A stretch of DNA of 64,000 nucleotides from Lewinellaceae bacterium (GTDB lineage: Bacteria; Bacteroidota; Bacteroidia; Chitinophagales; Saprospiraceae), in the NCBI GenBank assembly GCA_020636105.1, contig JACJYL010000001.1, positions 1,488,001 to 1,552,000 of the forward strand, written 5' to 3'. The first letter of the stretch is position 1. Every line of letters starts with the position of its first letter. Below the pieces are notes generated by a model. It saw nothing but the letters and a program-made list of their open reading frames with translations. It was not told the DNA's origin and ran no database searches. A program made the translations under genes and the position numbers. Below, in pieces: positions 1-8,959 of the stretch.

Positions 1-60
1 AAAAAACTCAAAACAAAACCCCCATTTTTGCATTTTTATCGGATACATTACAAACCATTC

Positions 61-1014
61 ATGATAGGGAACGATATTCAGCAGGCAAAATTTTTATTAA
101 GAAAAGGAGAGGTAGTGGGCATTCCCACAGAAACTGTTTATGGACTCGCCGCCAATGCTTTTGATGAAATGGCCGTCGCCAAAATTTTCGCGGTCAAAAA
201 CCGCCCTTCCTTTGACCCGCTCATCCTCCACACCTCAAGCCTGGAATCGATGGACGAATTTGTAATGGAAATTCCGGAAAAAGCCAGACGGCTTGCCGCA
301 TCCTTTATGCCCGGACCGCTTACCCTGCTTCTGCCGAAGAAAGCCATTGTTCCTGATATAGTCACCTCAGGGTTGCCAAGGGTTGCCATAAGGATCCCCT
401 TTCATCCGCTCACGCTTGAGCTTTTAAGGACCCTCGATTTTCCACTGGCAGCGCCAAGCGCCAACCCTTTCGGTTATATCAGTCCCACCACTGCCCAACA
501 CGTGGCGGATCAACTCGGACACAAGATACCTTATATTTTAGACGGCGGCCCTTGCCATGTAGGCATGGAAAGTACCATTTTAGGATTTGAAGAAGGAGTC
601 CCTACCATTTTCCGCAAAGGGGGATTAGCCATCGAAGCCATTGAAAAAATCATAGGTCCGGTCCAGGTCAAGGAACATTCCAGTTCCAATCCTGCCAGTC
701 CGGGGATGCTTGAAAGTCATTATGCTCCGGGCTGCCCGGTTTTTATCGGCAACCTTCCGGAACTGATTGAACAACATAAAGGAAAAAGGATGGGGGTCAT
801 CACTTTCAAGGATCATTATGCTGAAATCGGGAAAGACCTGCTCATCGTCCTCTCTGAAAAGGGAGATTTTACCGAAGCTGCGCGCCACCTGTTTTCAGGC
901 ATGAGGCAACTCGACCGGCAAAAACCAGACATCATCCTGGCGGAATTGCTGCCGGAAAAAGAACTGGGCCGTGCCATCAATGATCGGCTGAGGAGGGCAG
1001 CGTCGGGAGGATAG
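61..1014 (+). CDS. tsaC: Threonylcarbamoyl-AMP synthase (TsaC/Sua5 family)
   Basis: Makes threonylcarbamoyl-adenylate from threonine, bicarbonate and ATP, the first step of t6A modification at position 37 of ANN-decoding tRNAs; cytosolic. The N-terminal YrdC/Sua5 fold is clear: GIPTETVYGLAANAF, then KNRPSFDPLILH, PGPLTLLLPK, RIPFHPLTLELL and APSANPFGYISPTTA. About 110 further residues resemble the Sua5 C-terminal domain (PGMLESHYAPGCPVF), so this is the long Sua5 type and not the short TsaC type. An upstream in-frame ATG at 28 would add 11 residues without family support, so the ATG at 61 is preferred. It is the first gene of the window and its upstream region is not visible. Confidence 0.93.
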   Translation: MIGNDIQQAKFLLRKGEVVGIPTETVYGLAANAFDEMAVAKIFAVKNRPSFDPLILHTSSLESMDEFVMEIPEKARRLAASFMPGPLTLLLPKKAIVPDIVTSGLPRVAIRIPFHPLTLELLRTLDFPLAAPSANPFGYISPTTAQHVADQLGHKIPYILDGGPCHVGMESTILGFEEGVPTIFRKGGLAIEAIEKIIGPVQVKEHSSSNPASPGMLESHYAPGCPVFIGNLPELIEQHKGKRMGVITFKDHYAEIGKDLLIVLSEKGDFTEAARHLFSGMRQLDRQKPDIILAELLPEKELGRAINDRLRRAASGG

Positions 1015-1226
1015 TTTGTTTCAGGGGGGTCAAGGGGTTCAAGGGGTGACTTTATTTAAATGCCGAAGGCTTATTCACCAGGTAAAAAGCATGATTCTGG
1101 TTTATCCCGATTATCCATTTGCTTCAAAATACCGGCTGGCCACCCGTGTTTTGGTCTTGAAAAGGGTGAGAAAAAAAAGTGAACTTTTTTTTCATTCATT
1201 TACTTTTATATTAATAAAAAGCAATG

Positions 1227-1234
1227 TACTTTTG
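1227..1234 (+). promoter_or_regulatory. Bacteroidota-type -7 promoter element for tRNA-Ser
   Basis: TACTTTTG fits the Bacteroidota -7 consensus TAnnTTTG and lies 23 bases before the mature 5' end of the tRNA. No convincing -33 TTTG was found at the usual distance. Confidence 0.45.
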
Positions 1235-1257
1235 CACTCGCTTAAAAGCACACTCCC

Positions 1258-1347
1258 GGAGGAGTGGCAGAGTGGTTGAATGCACCGGTCTTGAAAACCG
1301 ACGTACGTGTGAGCGTACCGGGGGTTCGAATCCCTCCTCCTCCGCCA
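1258..1347 (+). tRNA. tRNA-Ser (anticodon TGA)
   Basis: A 90-nt tRNA with a long variable arm (class II). The acceptor stem pairs GGAGGAG (1258-1264) with CTCCTCC, followed by discriminator G and an encoded CCA (1345-1347). The anticodon loop is CTTGAAA, giving anticodon TGA, and the T loop TTCGAAT closes a five-pair stem. The long variable arm is around GTACGTGTGAGCGTAC. The outermost anticodon-stem pair appears to be C-A, a mismatch. Confidence 0.95.
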
Positions 1348-1376
1348 AAAAGGCTTGCCAACTGGCAGGCCTTTTT
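1347..1376 (+). terminator. Rho-independent terminator after tRNA-Ser
   Basis: AAAAAGGC-t-TGCCA, loop AC, TGGCA-g-GCCTTTTT forms a strong hairpin ending in a T run. It begins at the last base of the tRNA CCA. Confidence 0.8.
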
Positions 1377-1593
1377 ACTTCTACATTGATTATGGGGTGT
1401 ACTGGGTTCGATATTCTGCTCATTTTATTCCCTCTACAATGGCAACCTCCACCACCACATTAGTTTATACAAAAAATTTAGGAGCTTCCTCCGTAACCGC
1501 CCAATTTATTGAGCCTGTAAATATTGCGTATAATTGTTGCCCGGAAAATGCTCCCAATGATTGAAATTTATAAAATAACCGCAGAAAATTATA

Positions 1594-1907
1594 ATAGGTG
1601 CAGCGCACCGCAACATTCTTTCGATGTTTTCGCTACCGTACACTTTTTTGTGTCACGCTGATTCCGCTGATTTTCGCTGATCATTTTCGAAAATTTTGCC
1701 TTGTTTTTCCGACTAAAGTACGGAATGTCATTATATTCCATCTGCGTTTATCTGCGTTTTCTGCGAGGACCAACCATGCATTTTCAGGACTTCCCGCAAA
1801 AGTGTACGGTAGAGAATCGATGTTCGAAGATTTAGGTTGCGGTGCGCTGCACCTTGAATCTCCTTAATCTGTGTTTGCCAACACAGATTAAGGAGCTCTG
1901 CACCTAT
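1594..1907. repeat. MITE-like nested inverted-repeat element
   Basis: The outer ends are ATAGGTGCAG (1594-1603) and its exact complement CTGCACCTAT (1898-1907). Inside, GGTGCAGCGCACCGCAAC at the left recurs inverted at about 1838-1855, and CTACCGTACACTTTT (left) matches AAAAGTGTACGGTAG (about 1799-1813). A separate perfect 16-bp hairpin with a 4-nt loop lies at 1860-1895 (CTCCTTAATCTGTGTT and its complement). No ORF inside looks like a transposase, so this is read as a non-autonomous repeat. Two target-site copies are not obvious. Confidence 0.7.
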
Positions 1908-1915
1908 CAGTTTCC

Positions 1916-1963
1916 ATGAAAATTGAAATAGAAAAATACAATCCCGGGTGGATTCATTCTTTC
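1916..1963 (+). pseudogene. Duplicated 5' end of a grpB-family gene (fragment)
   Basis: The first 14 codons (MKIEIEKYNPGWIH) repeat, almost base for base, the start of the intact GrpB-family gene at 6217, including the preceding CCATG context. Similarity stops after about 45 bp. The fragment happens to be open into the following glycoside hydrolase gene, which could mislead start prediction. The inverted-repeat element 1594-1907 ends just upstream, so element insertion plus deletion may have created the remnant (inference). Confidence 0.7.
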
Positions 1964-1978
1964 GACAAGTTTAAAAAA

Positions 1979-3553
1979 ATGAAAATCAATCCTCTTATCC
2001 TGATATTATTGACAGGTGCCCTGGCACAATGTACCTCAAGTGGAATCCCGGTGAAGGCCCAAAGGTATAATGCTTTAACGGTGAATACGACTATTGCACC
2101 AACGTTAGTGGTGAATGGAGAAAATACCCATGACATTGTCAAAGCCTACCGTATCGCCATTGGAGATATCATGGGAAACATCCAGTATCACCAATCGGGG
2201 ATCTTAAAAGAGAAAACGCCTTGTTTGTACGCAGGGCTCCTTTACGGGAAACCCTGGACACGGGATGCGGCCATTAATATCTGGAATGGGTTCGGGCTGC
2301 TTTCGCCTGATGTTTCAAAAAATACCCTGCTGGCTCAAATAGAAAAGGATGACACCGGAAAAAATATGATCGCCGGTCAATACTGGGATAAGATCATCTG
2401 GACGCTTGGCGCATGGAATGATTACCTCTATTCGGGCGACAGGGAATTTTTGAAGTTTGCCTACCAGGCCACACAAAACACGCTTCAGCAACTGGAAACG
2501 GAGGAGTTTTCCCAGGAATCAGGATTGTTTCGGGGGCCGGCCGTTTATGGGGACGGGGTGGCCGCATATCCTGCAATATACACGCATCATCAGTCGGAAG
2601 ACCAAACAGGTTCCTATTCGGGTATTGATCAATGGGCGGAAGTCAACGAGGATTTAAAATATCCCAAAGGACATGGATTGCCCATGCAGGTGTTGTCCAC
2701 CAATGCCGTTTATTATCAGGCATACCGATTGCTGACGAGGATGGCTCATGAGCTAAAAGAGAAACCTGAAAAAGAATGGGAAGAGAAAGCCGAAAATTTG
2801 CGTAAATCCATCAATCACCATTTTTGGAATGAAAGCAAGCATAATTATGACTACCTGATCGATTCTTTTGGGCATTGTGATGCCCAGGAAAGTCTGGGCA
2901 TTGCGTTTTGCCTCCTGTTTGATATTGCCGATGAAGAAAAAGTGGCTGATATTTTTAAAACCACAGTAGTTGAACCGGCGGGTGTTCCTTGTGTTTACCC
3001 CACCTTTGAAAGATACCGCAACGATACGCTTGACAGCTATGGGCGGCACAGCGGAACGGTTTGGCCACATATCCAGGGGTTTTGGGCCGATGGTGCCATG
3101 AAATATCAATACCATGATATTTTTTTGCATGAATTCAATGCCCTGACAAGGCATGCCCTGCGGGATTTTCAATTTGTGGAAATATACCATCCTACCCGAG
3201 AAACACCCTATGGAGGCATCCAGGAACCCTATTTGAAAGAATGGACGGAATGGTTTTGCGCCGAGCGCCAGACATGGAGCGCTACGGCTTATCTCCGGAT
3301 GATCTTTCAGGACATGGTCGGGATGAAATTTTCAGAGCAGGGAATAACGTTTAAGCCTTTTCTTCCGGACGGAATAAACAGCATGTCCCTGTTGGGATTG
3401 AGGTACAGGAATTCCACCCTTGATATTCATATTACCGGAACGGGAACAACCATTGAGCACTTTTTTGTGAATGGCCTGGAAACCGGTAATTTTTTTATTC
3501 CCGCTGATTCCAACGGCAAAATTGCCATTGAAATCAACCTTGCCGGAGGTTAA
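1979..3553 (+). CDS. Putative lipoprotein glycoside hydrolase, (alpha/alpha)6-barrel type
   Basis: The start at 1979 gives a lipoprotein signal (LILILLTGALAQC, lipobox Cys), a better start than the 1916 ATG, which lies in a grpB remnant. The mature part of about 500 residues resembles six-hairpin glycosidases: KPWTRDAAINIWNGFGLL, a helix-hairpin series, DSYGRHSGTVWPHIQGFWA, and ERQTWSATAYLRMIFQDMVG followed by a C-terminal beta domain. Such enzymes (trehalase, GH63 or mannosylglycerate-hydrolase like folds) cleave alpha-linked sugars by inversion. The aromatic and acidic residues in WTRDAA and the conserved E in the second half are candidates for the catalytic site. The exact family and substrate cannot be assigned by eye. 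It stands alone, and the 3' side is non-coding. Confidence 0.7.
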   Translation: MKINPLILILLTGALAQCTSSGIPVKAQRYNALTVNTTIAPTLVVNGENTHDIVKAYRIAIGDIMGNIQYHQSGILKEKTPCLYAGLLYGKPWTRDAAINIWNGFGLLSPDVSKNTLLAQIEKDDTGKNMIAGQYWDKIIWTLGAWNDYLYSGDREFLKFAYQATQNTLQQLETEEFSQESGLFRGPAVYGDGVAAYPAIYTHHQSEDQTGSYSGIDQWAEVNEDLKYPKGHGLPMQVLSTNAVYYQAYRLLTRMAHELKEKPEKEWEEKAENLRKSINHHFWNESKHNYDYLIDSFGHCDAQESLGIAFCLLFDIADEEKVADIFKTTVVEPAGVPCVYPTFERYRNDTLDSYGRHSGTVWPHIQGFWADGAMKYQYHDIFLHEFNALTRHALRDFQFVEIYHPTRETPYGGIQEPYLKEWTEWFCAERQTWSATAYLRMIFQDMVGMKFSEQGITFKPFLPDGINSMSLLGLRYRNSTLDIHITGTGTTIEHFFVNGLETGNFFIPADSNGKIAIEINLAGG

Positions 3554-4060
3554 CCAATAAATGGAGCCTTGGGGGGGCTACTAATTTCCGAAAAAGAAGG
3601 CCTGCCGTTGAATTGGCCGACACATTTAGCCACAGCATAAAAATAAAAGAGCTTCAATTTTGCCAGCGCTCTGACAGAAATGGAAAGAGTAATTGACATT
3701 GAAACAATATATTGACAACTTGGACAAAAGATTTAGCACAAAAAGGCCTTGCCGGGCACTTTTTTTATTTTGAAAACCAGGAACAAAAACATTAGCCCTC
3801 CCATCGGCTTGGAGACGCTTTGCCATCTGAGGCCGGTTTGTATGAAAATGGCAAAATAGAATTGATTTCAAAAGGTTTTAATCGTTTACAGCCGAATGTT
3901 ATCGGGATGGACCTGATGTCTTTCCCGTCATGATTTCTTTAATGAAAACTATCCAGACAGCCTTATTTTCATGTATATGAATGGGCTGTAAGGAGTTTTT
4001 TGTGCTTCACCATTTTTCTGTATTTATTGGAAATGGAGGAGCCGTTATGCTTAATTCAAC
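3554..4060. other. Non-coding gap with possible decayed coding remnant
   Basis: No intact gene. Short stretches translate to protein-like strings in shifting frames (for example around 3800-3900, GLYENGKIELISKGFN), which suggests an old pseudogene that I cannot identify. Confidence 0.3.
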
Positions 4061-5074
4061 ATGGATAAAACTTCTGAACCAATAAGAATAGTTGTCCCTG
4101 TCTACAATGCCGATAAAACTATTGAAAAATGCATTGAATCCATCTACCGGGCCGCCGGCAATATGGAGCATTGGGAGCTTATTGTTGTGGATAACGGCAT
4201 GAACGATAATTTAGAAAAACTACTCCATAAATACCCTGTTCAAATCATTCGGGATCATAAAGTTGCCAGTGCGGCTTATGCACGGAACGTTGGAGCAGCG
4301 TTATTCTCTCATGGCATATTGGTCTTCATAGATAGTGATGTAATCGTGGAAGCCCGGTGCCTGAACCGGCTTGTCAAACCCATTATGGATAAAACGGAGG
4401 TGGCGACCATCGGGAATTATTCTACGGACGTAGAGGGATTGAATTTTGCTCAGCGATACAAACAATTGTACATCCACCACATCTACAGCAATAATGATAC
4501 CCTCATAAAAAATGACTTCTGGACTGCCATTTCGGCAATAGATGCTACTGTTTTTCATCAACTCAACGGGTTTAACTGTTCCTTCCTGGGAGCCAACGGG
4601 GAAGACCAGGAATTTGGCATCAGGCTGACGCAAAACGATTATTCGGTTGCCTCCATTCCAAATGCCAATGGAAAGCATATCAATCCGTATACCATTAAAA
4701 AACTGATCCGCAATGATTTCAAAAAAGGCGTGAAGGCCATGTCTAACTGTCTGGAGAACCAGGTCCCGCTGAAAGACAACAGGCATGCAAAACTCAGATC
4801 CATTTATGCCGTTTTTTTTGCTTTTTCGTTCGCCTTTTCAATCATTATATCCGGGTTTAACCTGACCATTCTATGGGGCTCCCTGCTGCTATTCGCCATT
4901 TGGTTCATGCTCAGGCTAAACCTTGTAATGGTATACCTGGAAAGTCAAAGTCCCCTTTTTACCATAAAATCGATTGCCCTGACTTATCTTTTAGATCTGG
5001 TTCGATTTTCAACCGTTCTTATCGGAGTATTTAAAAATGTTTTCGCCGGCAGGTATAATTATCAAAGTCAATAA
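4061..5074 (+). CDS. Glycosyltransferase family 2, membrane-anchored
   Basis: A GT-A fold occupies about residues 5-230: IRIVVPVYNADKTIEKC, ELIVVDNGMND, a VFIDSDV motif (DxD-like metal/nucleotide-sugar site), and GANGEDQEFGIRL (the ED acid motif typical of GT2). Residues about 248-330 form two or three membrane helices near the C-terminus. It probably transfers a sugar from a nucleotide or lipid carrier at the inner membrane; the acceptor is unknown. Only 7 bases separate it from the radical SAM gene downstream, so the two are probably co-transcribed. Confidence 0.85.
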   Translation: MDKTSEPIRIVVPVYNADKTIEKCIESIYRAAGNMEHWELIVVDNGMNDNLEKLLHKYPVQIIRDHKVASAAYARNVGAALFSHGILVFIDSDVIVEARCLNRLVKPIMDKTEVATIGNYSTDVEGLNFAQRYKQLYIHHIYSNNDTLIKNDFWTAISAIDATVFHQLNGFNCSFLGANGEDQEFGIRLTQNDYSVASIPNANGKHINPYTIKKLIRNDFKKGVKAMSNCLENQVPLKDNRHAKLRSIYAVFFAFSFAFSIIISGFNLTILWGSLLLFAIWFMLRLNLVMVYLESQSPLFTIKSIALTYLLDLVRFSTVLIGVFKNVFAGRYNYQSQ

Positions 5075-5081
5075 ATAACCC

Positions 5082-6185
5082 ATGAATAAATCCATTGTAA
5101 AGAAAATAGCTGCGTCAAAAAAACTATTTGCCCCGGGGGCCCAGAAACCAATATACCTGTTAAACTTTGTGACCAACAGTTGCAATGCCGCCTGCGAACA
5201 TTGTTTTTATTGGGAAGCCCTGAACACCCAAAAGCGGGAGGAACTGTCTGTCGAAGAACATAGTAAGATTGCCCAATCACTCGGTTCCATGATGCAGATT
5301 ACCTTTACGGGCGGAAGTCCTGAATTAAGAAAGGATTTACCTGAATTGGTGTATGAATATTATAAATATTGCCGGCCGGGCAATATGACTTTTTGTATGC
5401 TTGGCTACAATACAAAACGCATCCTGGAGCATACCGAAAAAATGCTAAAAGCATGCCCGGGGCAGCAAATCACCATTGGCATATCGCTGGATGGTCTTTT
5501 TGAAGAACACGATAAGTACCGAAAACTAGATGGTCTTTTTGACAGAGTGATCAATACCGTCAATGAATTACACCGGCTGAGAAAGTCATATGCCAATTTG
5601 AGGATTGATATCGGGATGGTAGTGCATGGGTTGAATATTGAAAAAGTTGAAAATGCTGCCATTTGGGTAAGAGAAAATCTTCCGATCGACAAATTAAAAC
5701 CCATCCTGGTCAGGGGCAATCCCTTGAATCCCGACACATTGGACAAAAATTGTATTAACCTTTATGATAAAATCGTGGACCGTGACAGGCAGTGGCTGAT
5801 GTCAAGAACCCAGGAAAAATTAACCGCCATTGACAAAGTTATCCGTGCCAAGGAAAATGTACAACGTGATCTGATAAAAAAAATAAGTCAAAACAACTCA
5901 TCCCCTATAACATGCAGCGGAGGGAGAGAGACGGCCGTAATGTACCCCAACGGGGATGTTGCCGGATGCGAAATGAGAGATGATATTCTGGGTAATGTCA
6001 GGCAAAATCAATTTGACTTTGGCAAAATATGGTTTTCACAAAACGCCGTAGATTTTAGAAATACGGTGGGCAAGGTGGAAGCATGTGTGGGATGTTATCA
6101 TCATTGTTTCATTAGTCCGGCCATTTTCAGAACACCAAAAATGTGGCCCAAATTGGCATTATCCATCTTAAAATTGAATAACTAA
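5082..6185 (+). CDS. Radical SAM protein with SPASM-like C-terminus
   Basis: The CNAACEHC motif (CxxxCxxC, residues about 28-35) binds the radical-SAM 4Fe-4S cluster. TFTGGSPELR matches the GGE-type SAM-binding strand. The C-terminal part has further cysteines (TCSGGRETAVMYPNGDVAGC, then VEACVGCYHHCF), as in SPASM/twitch domains that hold auxiliary clusters. Family members modify peptides or sugars. No small precursor peptide gene is visible next to it. Its partner is the GT2 gene just upstream, so a role in a glycan or lipid modification is as likely as peptide maturation (inference). Confidence 0.85.
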   Translation: MNKSIVKKIAASKKLFAPGAQKPIYLLNFVTNSCNAACEHCFYWEALNTQKREELSVEEHSKIAQSLGSMMQITFTGGSPELRKDLPELVYEYYKYCRPGNMTFCMLGYNTKRILEHTEKMLKACPGQQITIGISLDGLFEEHDKYRKLDGLFDRVINTVNELHRLRKSYANLRIDIGMVVHGLNIEKVENAAIWVRENLPIDKLKPILVRGNPLNPDTLDKNCINLYDKIVDRDRQWLMSRTQEKLTAIDKVIRAKENVQRDLIKKISQNNSSPITCSGGRETAVMYPNGDVAGCEMRDDILGNVRQNQFDFGKIWFSQNAVDFRNTVGKVEACVGCYHHCFISPAIFRTPKMWPKLALSILKLNN

Positions 6186-6216
6186 CCCACAATGCCTAAA
6201 CGGACCTTCTGCCTCC

Positions 6217-6834
6217 ATGAAAATTGAAATAGAAAAATACAATCCCGGCTGGATCCATGTCTTCCACCAGTTAAAAATGGAGCTGCTGACCCTCCTGGCA
6301 CCATTGAACCCCAGGGTGGAGCATATTGGAAGTACTTCCGTTCCTGGGTTGGCGGCCAAACCCGTGATCGATATCGCCGTTGGGATCGAAAAGGTTCAGG
6401 ATCTCGACAGGACCATTGAACCCATGTTGCGGCAACATTATATTTATTATGAAGTGTACAATTCCGCCATGCCACTGAGAAGACTATTTGTTGGATTGAA
6501 AGACAAAAAGAACCATGTGCTGTTTAAACACACCTATAAGGAAGGAGATTCCATACCACACGAAAGCATTCTGGCGCACAGGTTGTGTCATGTTCATATT
6601 TGGCAATTTGGCACTTCAGAGTGGATTCGACACATTGCTTTCCGGGATTATTTAAAGGAAAATGATACTTTAAAATCCCAATATGAAGCCCTCAAAAAGC
6701 AATTAAGTGAAAAAACATGGAGTGATGGGAATGAATACAATCAGGGCAAAAATAGTTTCATAAAAACCATTGAAGCAAAGGCCGTCGCCTGGTATAATGA
6801 AAAACAAAAAGCGATTCAACAGCGGTTGTTGTAA
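6217..6834 (+). CDS. GrpB family protein (UPF0157, nucleotidyltransferase-like)
   Basis: 205 residues covering the whole GrpB/UPF0157 family: IEIEKYNPGWIHVFHQLK, then VEHIGSTSVPGLAAKPVIDI, which holds the GS and D residues of the nucleotidyltransferase-like fold, and HRLCHVHIW in the second half. In some bacteria this domain is fused to dephospho-CoA kinase; here it stands alone. Its biochemical role is not established. The first 45 bp also occur at 1916-1963 as a broken copy. Confidence 0.88.
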   Translation: MKIEIEKYNPGWIHVFHQLKMELLTLLAPLNPRVEHIGSTSVPGLAAKPVIDIAVGIEKVQDLDRTIEPMLRQHYIYYEVYNSAMPLRRLFVGLKDKKNHVLFKHTYKEGDSIPHESILAHRLCHVHIWQFGTSEWIRHIAFRDYLKENDTLKSQYEALKKQLSEKTWSDGNEYNQGKNSFIKTIEAKAVAWYNEKQKAIQQRLL

Positions 6835-7066
6835 ATGGTTAATGTTTGGGCTTTCCTGGGCCAGGGTTCGGGAGGGGAGGGACTGCTTTAATGGGTTGTT
6901 TTACAGCTGTTTGAATAGGTCATGACGGGGTGGATTTCGATTTATGGGTTTTTTCTGTAAATTTGGAAATGGTTATTCGGAGATAAAAAGGTTGGCTGCA
7001 ATTAAAGGAAACGAAAATCCGTTTTGAAGGTAGAATCCAGCAAAAACCTCATTTCGAAACAATAAG

Positions 7067-7615
7067 CTATTTATCCCATAAAACTTCATCTAATCTAACA
7101 TCGTGCTCCTCCAATGGAATCCATTCCATTTTTTGATACGGATAGCATATTCCTATTTTGCAGGCTTTTGTATGCTGGCCTAAAAAATTGTCATAATACC
7201 CGCCACCATAACCGAGTCTAAAATTAGAATGATCAAATGCTAACCCCGGCACAATAATTAAATCATACTGCCCTAAATATTCTTCTGAACGGGCAGGGTG
7301 ACATGTTCCAAAAACGCCTTTCTCCAAATCATCAAGAGAATTCAAAACGAGATTTTGTAGTTTTCGTTTTGGTAGAGTTTTAGGGGTTATAACTGTTATT
7401 TTTTCCTTCAACATTTTTTCAATCAGAGGACTTATATTTATTTCCGTACCCATTGGAAGATAACAATGGATGTTTTTAACCCCTTTATCCTCTATGGTTT
7501 CCCAAAGGGACTGGCAAACCCAATGGTCGTATTTCGTCTTTTTTTGTTGGTCCAACTTTGCTCGTTGGAGCAACATCTGTTTCCTCAATTTCTTTTTTTG
7601 ATCTGTTATTGTCAT
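7067..7615 (-). CDS. 5-formyltetrahydrofolate cyclo-ligase
   Basis: Converts 5-formyl-THF with ATP to 5,10-methenyl-THF, returning a folate storage form to one-carbon metabolism. The 182-residue length fits. Motifs are the N-terminal KKKLRKQMLLQRAKL, IHCYLPMGTEINISPLIEKM, DLIIVPGLAFDHSNFRLGYG with the following GGGYYDNFL nucleotide-binding loop, and IGICYPYQKME. It diverges from the Rrf2 gene, with an 86-bp region holding promoter-like elements for both directions. Confidence 0.93.
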   Translation of the reverse strand: MTITDQKKKLRKQMLLQRAKLDQQKKTKYDHWVCQSLWETIEDKGVKNIHCYLPMGTEINISPLIEKMLKEKITVITPKTLPKRKLQNLVLNSLDDLEKGVFGTCHPARSEEYLGQYDLIIVPGLAFDHSNFRLGYGGGYYDNFLGQHTKACKIGICYPYQKMEWIPLEEHDVRLDEVLWDK

Positions 7616-7643
7616 AAAGTTGTAATATATTTTTTATATCGGA

Positions 7644-7651
7644 CAAATTTA
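7644..7651 (-). promoter_or_regulatory. -7 element for the formyl-THF cyclo-ligase gene
   Basis: On the - strand the sequence reads TAAATTTG, a match to TAnnTTTG, 29 bases upstream of the start codon. Confidence 0.45.
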
Positions 7652-7673
7652 TCCATTATTATTAAAAACCCCT

Positions 7674-7681
7674 TATATTTG
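7674..7681 (+). promoter_or_regulatory. -7 element for the Rrf2-RIC operon
   Basis: TATATTTG matches TAnnTTTG, 20 bases before the ATG of the Rrf2 gene. As the regulator is probably autoregulated, its operator may overlap this site (inference). Confidence 0.5.
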
Positions 7682-7701
7682 TCAAAAAAAATAACGATTC
7701 A

Positions 7702-8136
7702 ATGTTTTCAAAAGCGTGCGAATACGGAATTAGAGCAACCATTCATATTTCACACCAATCGCAAAAAGGCGAACGAGTGAGTTTAAAAGCAGTGGCCAAA
7801 GCCATCGATTCACCTGTTGCCTTTACAGCGAAGATATTACAGTCGTTAGCAAATAATAATATCATAGTTTCATCCAAAGGACCAACTGGCGGATATGAAA
7901 TACCTGAAAATAATGGCTTTCAGATTATGCTTTCTCACATAGTAGAGGCTATCGATGGGGATAAAATTTATAATGGTTGTGGTTTAGGATTAAAGCAATG
8001 CAATGAGCAAAAACCCTGCCCCATTCATTTTCAATTCAAAGCCATTCGTGACGATTTGAAAACGATGTTGGAAACTACAACTATTGAAGAATTGACCAAC
8101 GGATTGCATAACGGTTTATCTTTTTTGAAGCGATAA
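7702..8136 (+). CDS. Rrf2 family transcriptional regulator
   Basis: 144 residues with the Rrf2 winged helix (EYGIRATIHISHQSQKGERV, AKAIDSPVAFTAKILQ, then GPTGGYEI wing). Three cysteines in CGLGLKQCNEQKPCPIH match the 2Fe-2S or 4Fe-4S cluster ligands of NsrR/IscR/RsrR-type members. It probably senses nitric oxide, oxidative stress or iron-sulfur status. Only 26 bp separate it from the RIC gene, a known partner of NO-sensing Rrf2 proteins, so it is likely the operon regulator. Confidence 0.92.
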   Translation: MFSKACEYGIRATIHISHQSQKGERVSLKAVAKAIDSPVAFTAKILQSLANNNIIVSSKGPTGGYEIPENNGFQIMLSHIVEAIDGDKIYNGCGLGLKQCNEQKPCPIHFQFKAIRDDLKTMLETTTIEELTNGLHNGLSFLKR

Positions 8137-8162
8137 AATTTTTTAAACTAAAATAAATTATC

Positions 8163-8879
8163 ATGAATATTACCAAAGAAAATATCGTAGGAAAAGTAGT
8201 CGCACAAGATTACAGAACAGCCTCTGTTTTTAAATCACATAGCATCGACTTTTGCTGTAAAGGCAACAGAAGCATTGCTGAAGTTTGTGAGAAAGAACAA
8301 ATAGATGAGAATAAATTAATTCAGGAATTGAATCAGGCCGCTATTACATCCGACGCTGATACAACAGATTTTAAATCCTGGGACATGGATTTATTAGCGG
8401 ATTACATTGAAAAAAAACATCACAGATATGTGGATAAAAAAATTCCTGAAATAAAAGCATTTTTGAATAAAGTAGCTAAAGTTCATGGAGAGCGACATCC
8501 TGAATTGATTGAAATTGAGCAATTGTTTACGGATTCTGCCCATGAACTTTTAGCGCACATGGAAAAGGAGGAAAAAATATTATTCCCTTATGTTCGGGAA
8601 ATGGCAGCTGACTCAACCCTTCAACAACCTCATTTTGGAACCGTAAAAAACCCGATTCAAATGATGATGCAGGAGCATGATACGGAGGGCGAACGATTTA
8701 GAAAAATCGCATTATTAAGCAACAACTATACTCCACCATTTGATGCTTGTACTACCTATAAAGTAGCGTTTGCATTGGTTAAAGAGTTTGAAGAAGATTT
8801 GCATTTGCATATTCATCTGGAAAACAATATCCTGTTTCCGAAGGCTATTGAAACAGAAAAAAAATTAAATTATGCCTAA
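8163..8879 (+). CDS. ric: Iron-sulfur cluster repair di-iron protein (RIC/YtfE/ScdA)
   Basis: 238 residues. The N-terminal ScdA_N domain (DYRTASVFKSHSIDFCCKG) precedes a hemerythrin-like four-helix bundle with the expected His/Glu ligands: KKHHRYVDKKIPEI, HGERHPEL, LLAHMEKEEKILFPYV, MMMQEHDTEGERF and HIHLENNILFPKAIE. Proteins of this family help repair iron-sulfur clusters damaged by nitric oxide or peroxide. It is in operon with an Rrf2 regulator and ends at a strong terminator. Confidence 0.93.
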   Translation: MNITKENIVGKVVAQDYRTASVFKSHSIDFCCKGNRSIAEVCEKEQIDENKLIQELNQAAITSDADTTDFKSWDMDLLADYIEKKHHRYVDKKIPEIKAFLNKVAKVHGERHPELIEIEQLFTDSAHELLAHMEKEEKILFPYVREMAADSTLQQPHFGTVKNPIQMMMQEHDTEGERFRKIALLSNNYTPPFDACTTYKVAFALVKEFEEDLHLHIHLENNILFPKAIETEKKLNYA

Positions 8880-8919
8880 CCCAAAAAAACGTCATTAATC
8901 TTTACAACCAATAAGAGTC

Positions 8920-8959
8920 ATCCCGAATTTTGCCTACAGGCAAAGTTTGGGATTTTTTT
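8920..8959 (+). terminator. Rho-independent terminator after ric
   Basis: ATCCCGAATTTTGCCT (8920-8935), a 2-nt turn, AGGCAAAGTTTGGGAT (8938-8953) and a T run. Confidence 0.75.

Noticed and set aside
1916..1978. N-terminal extension of the glycoside hydrolase
   Set aside because: These codons are a duplicated grpB start; the lipoprotein signal begins at 1979.
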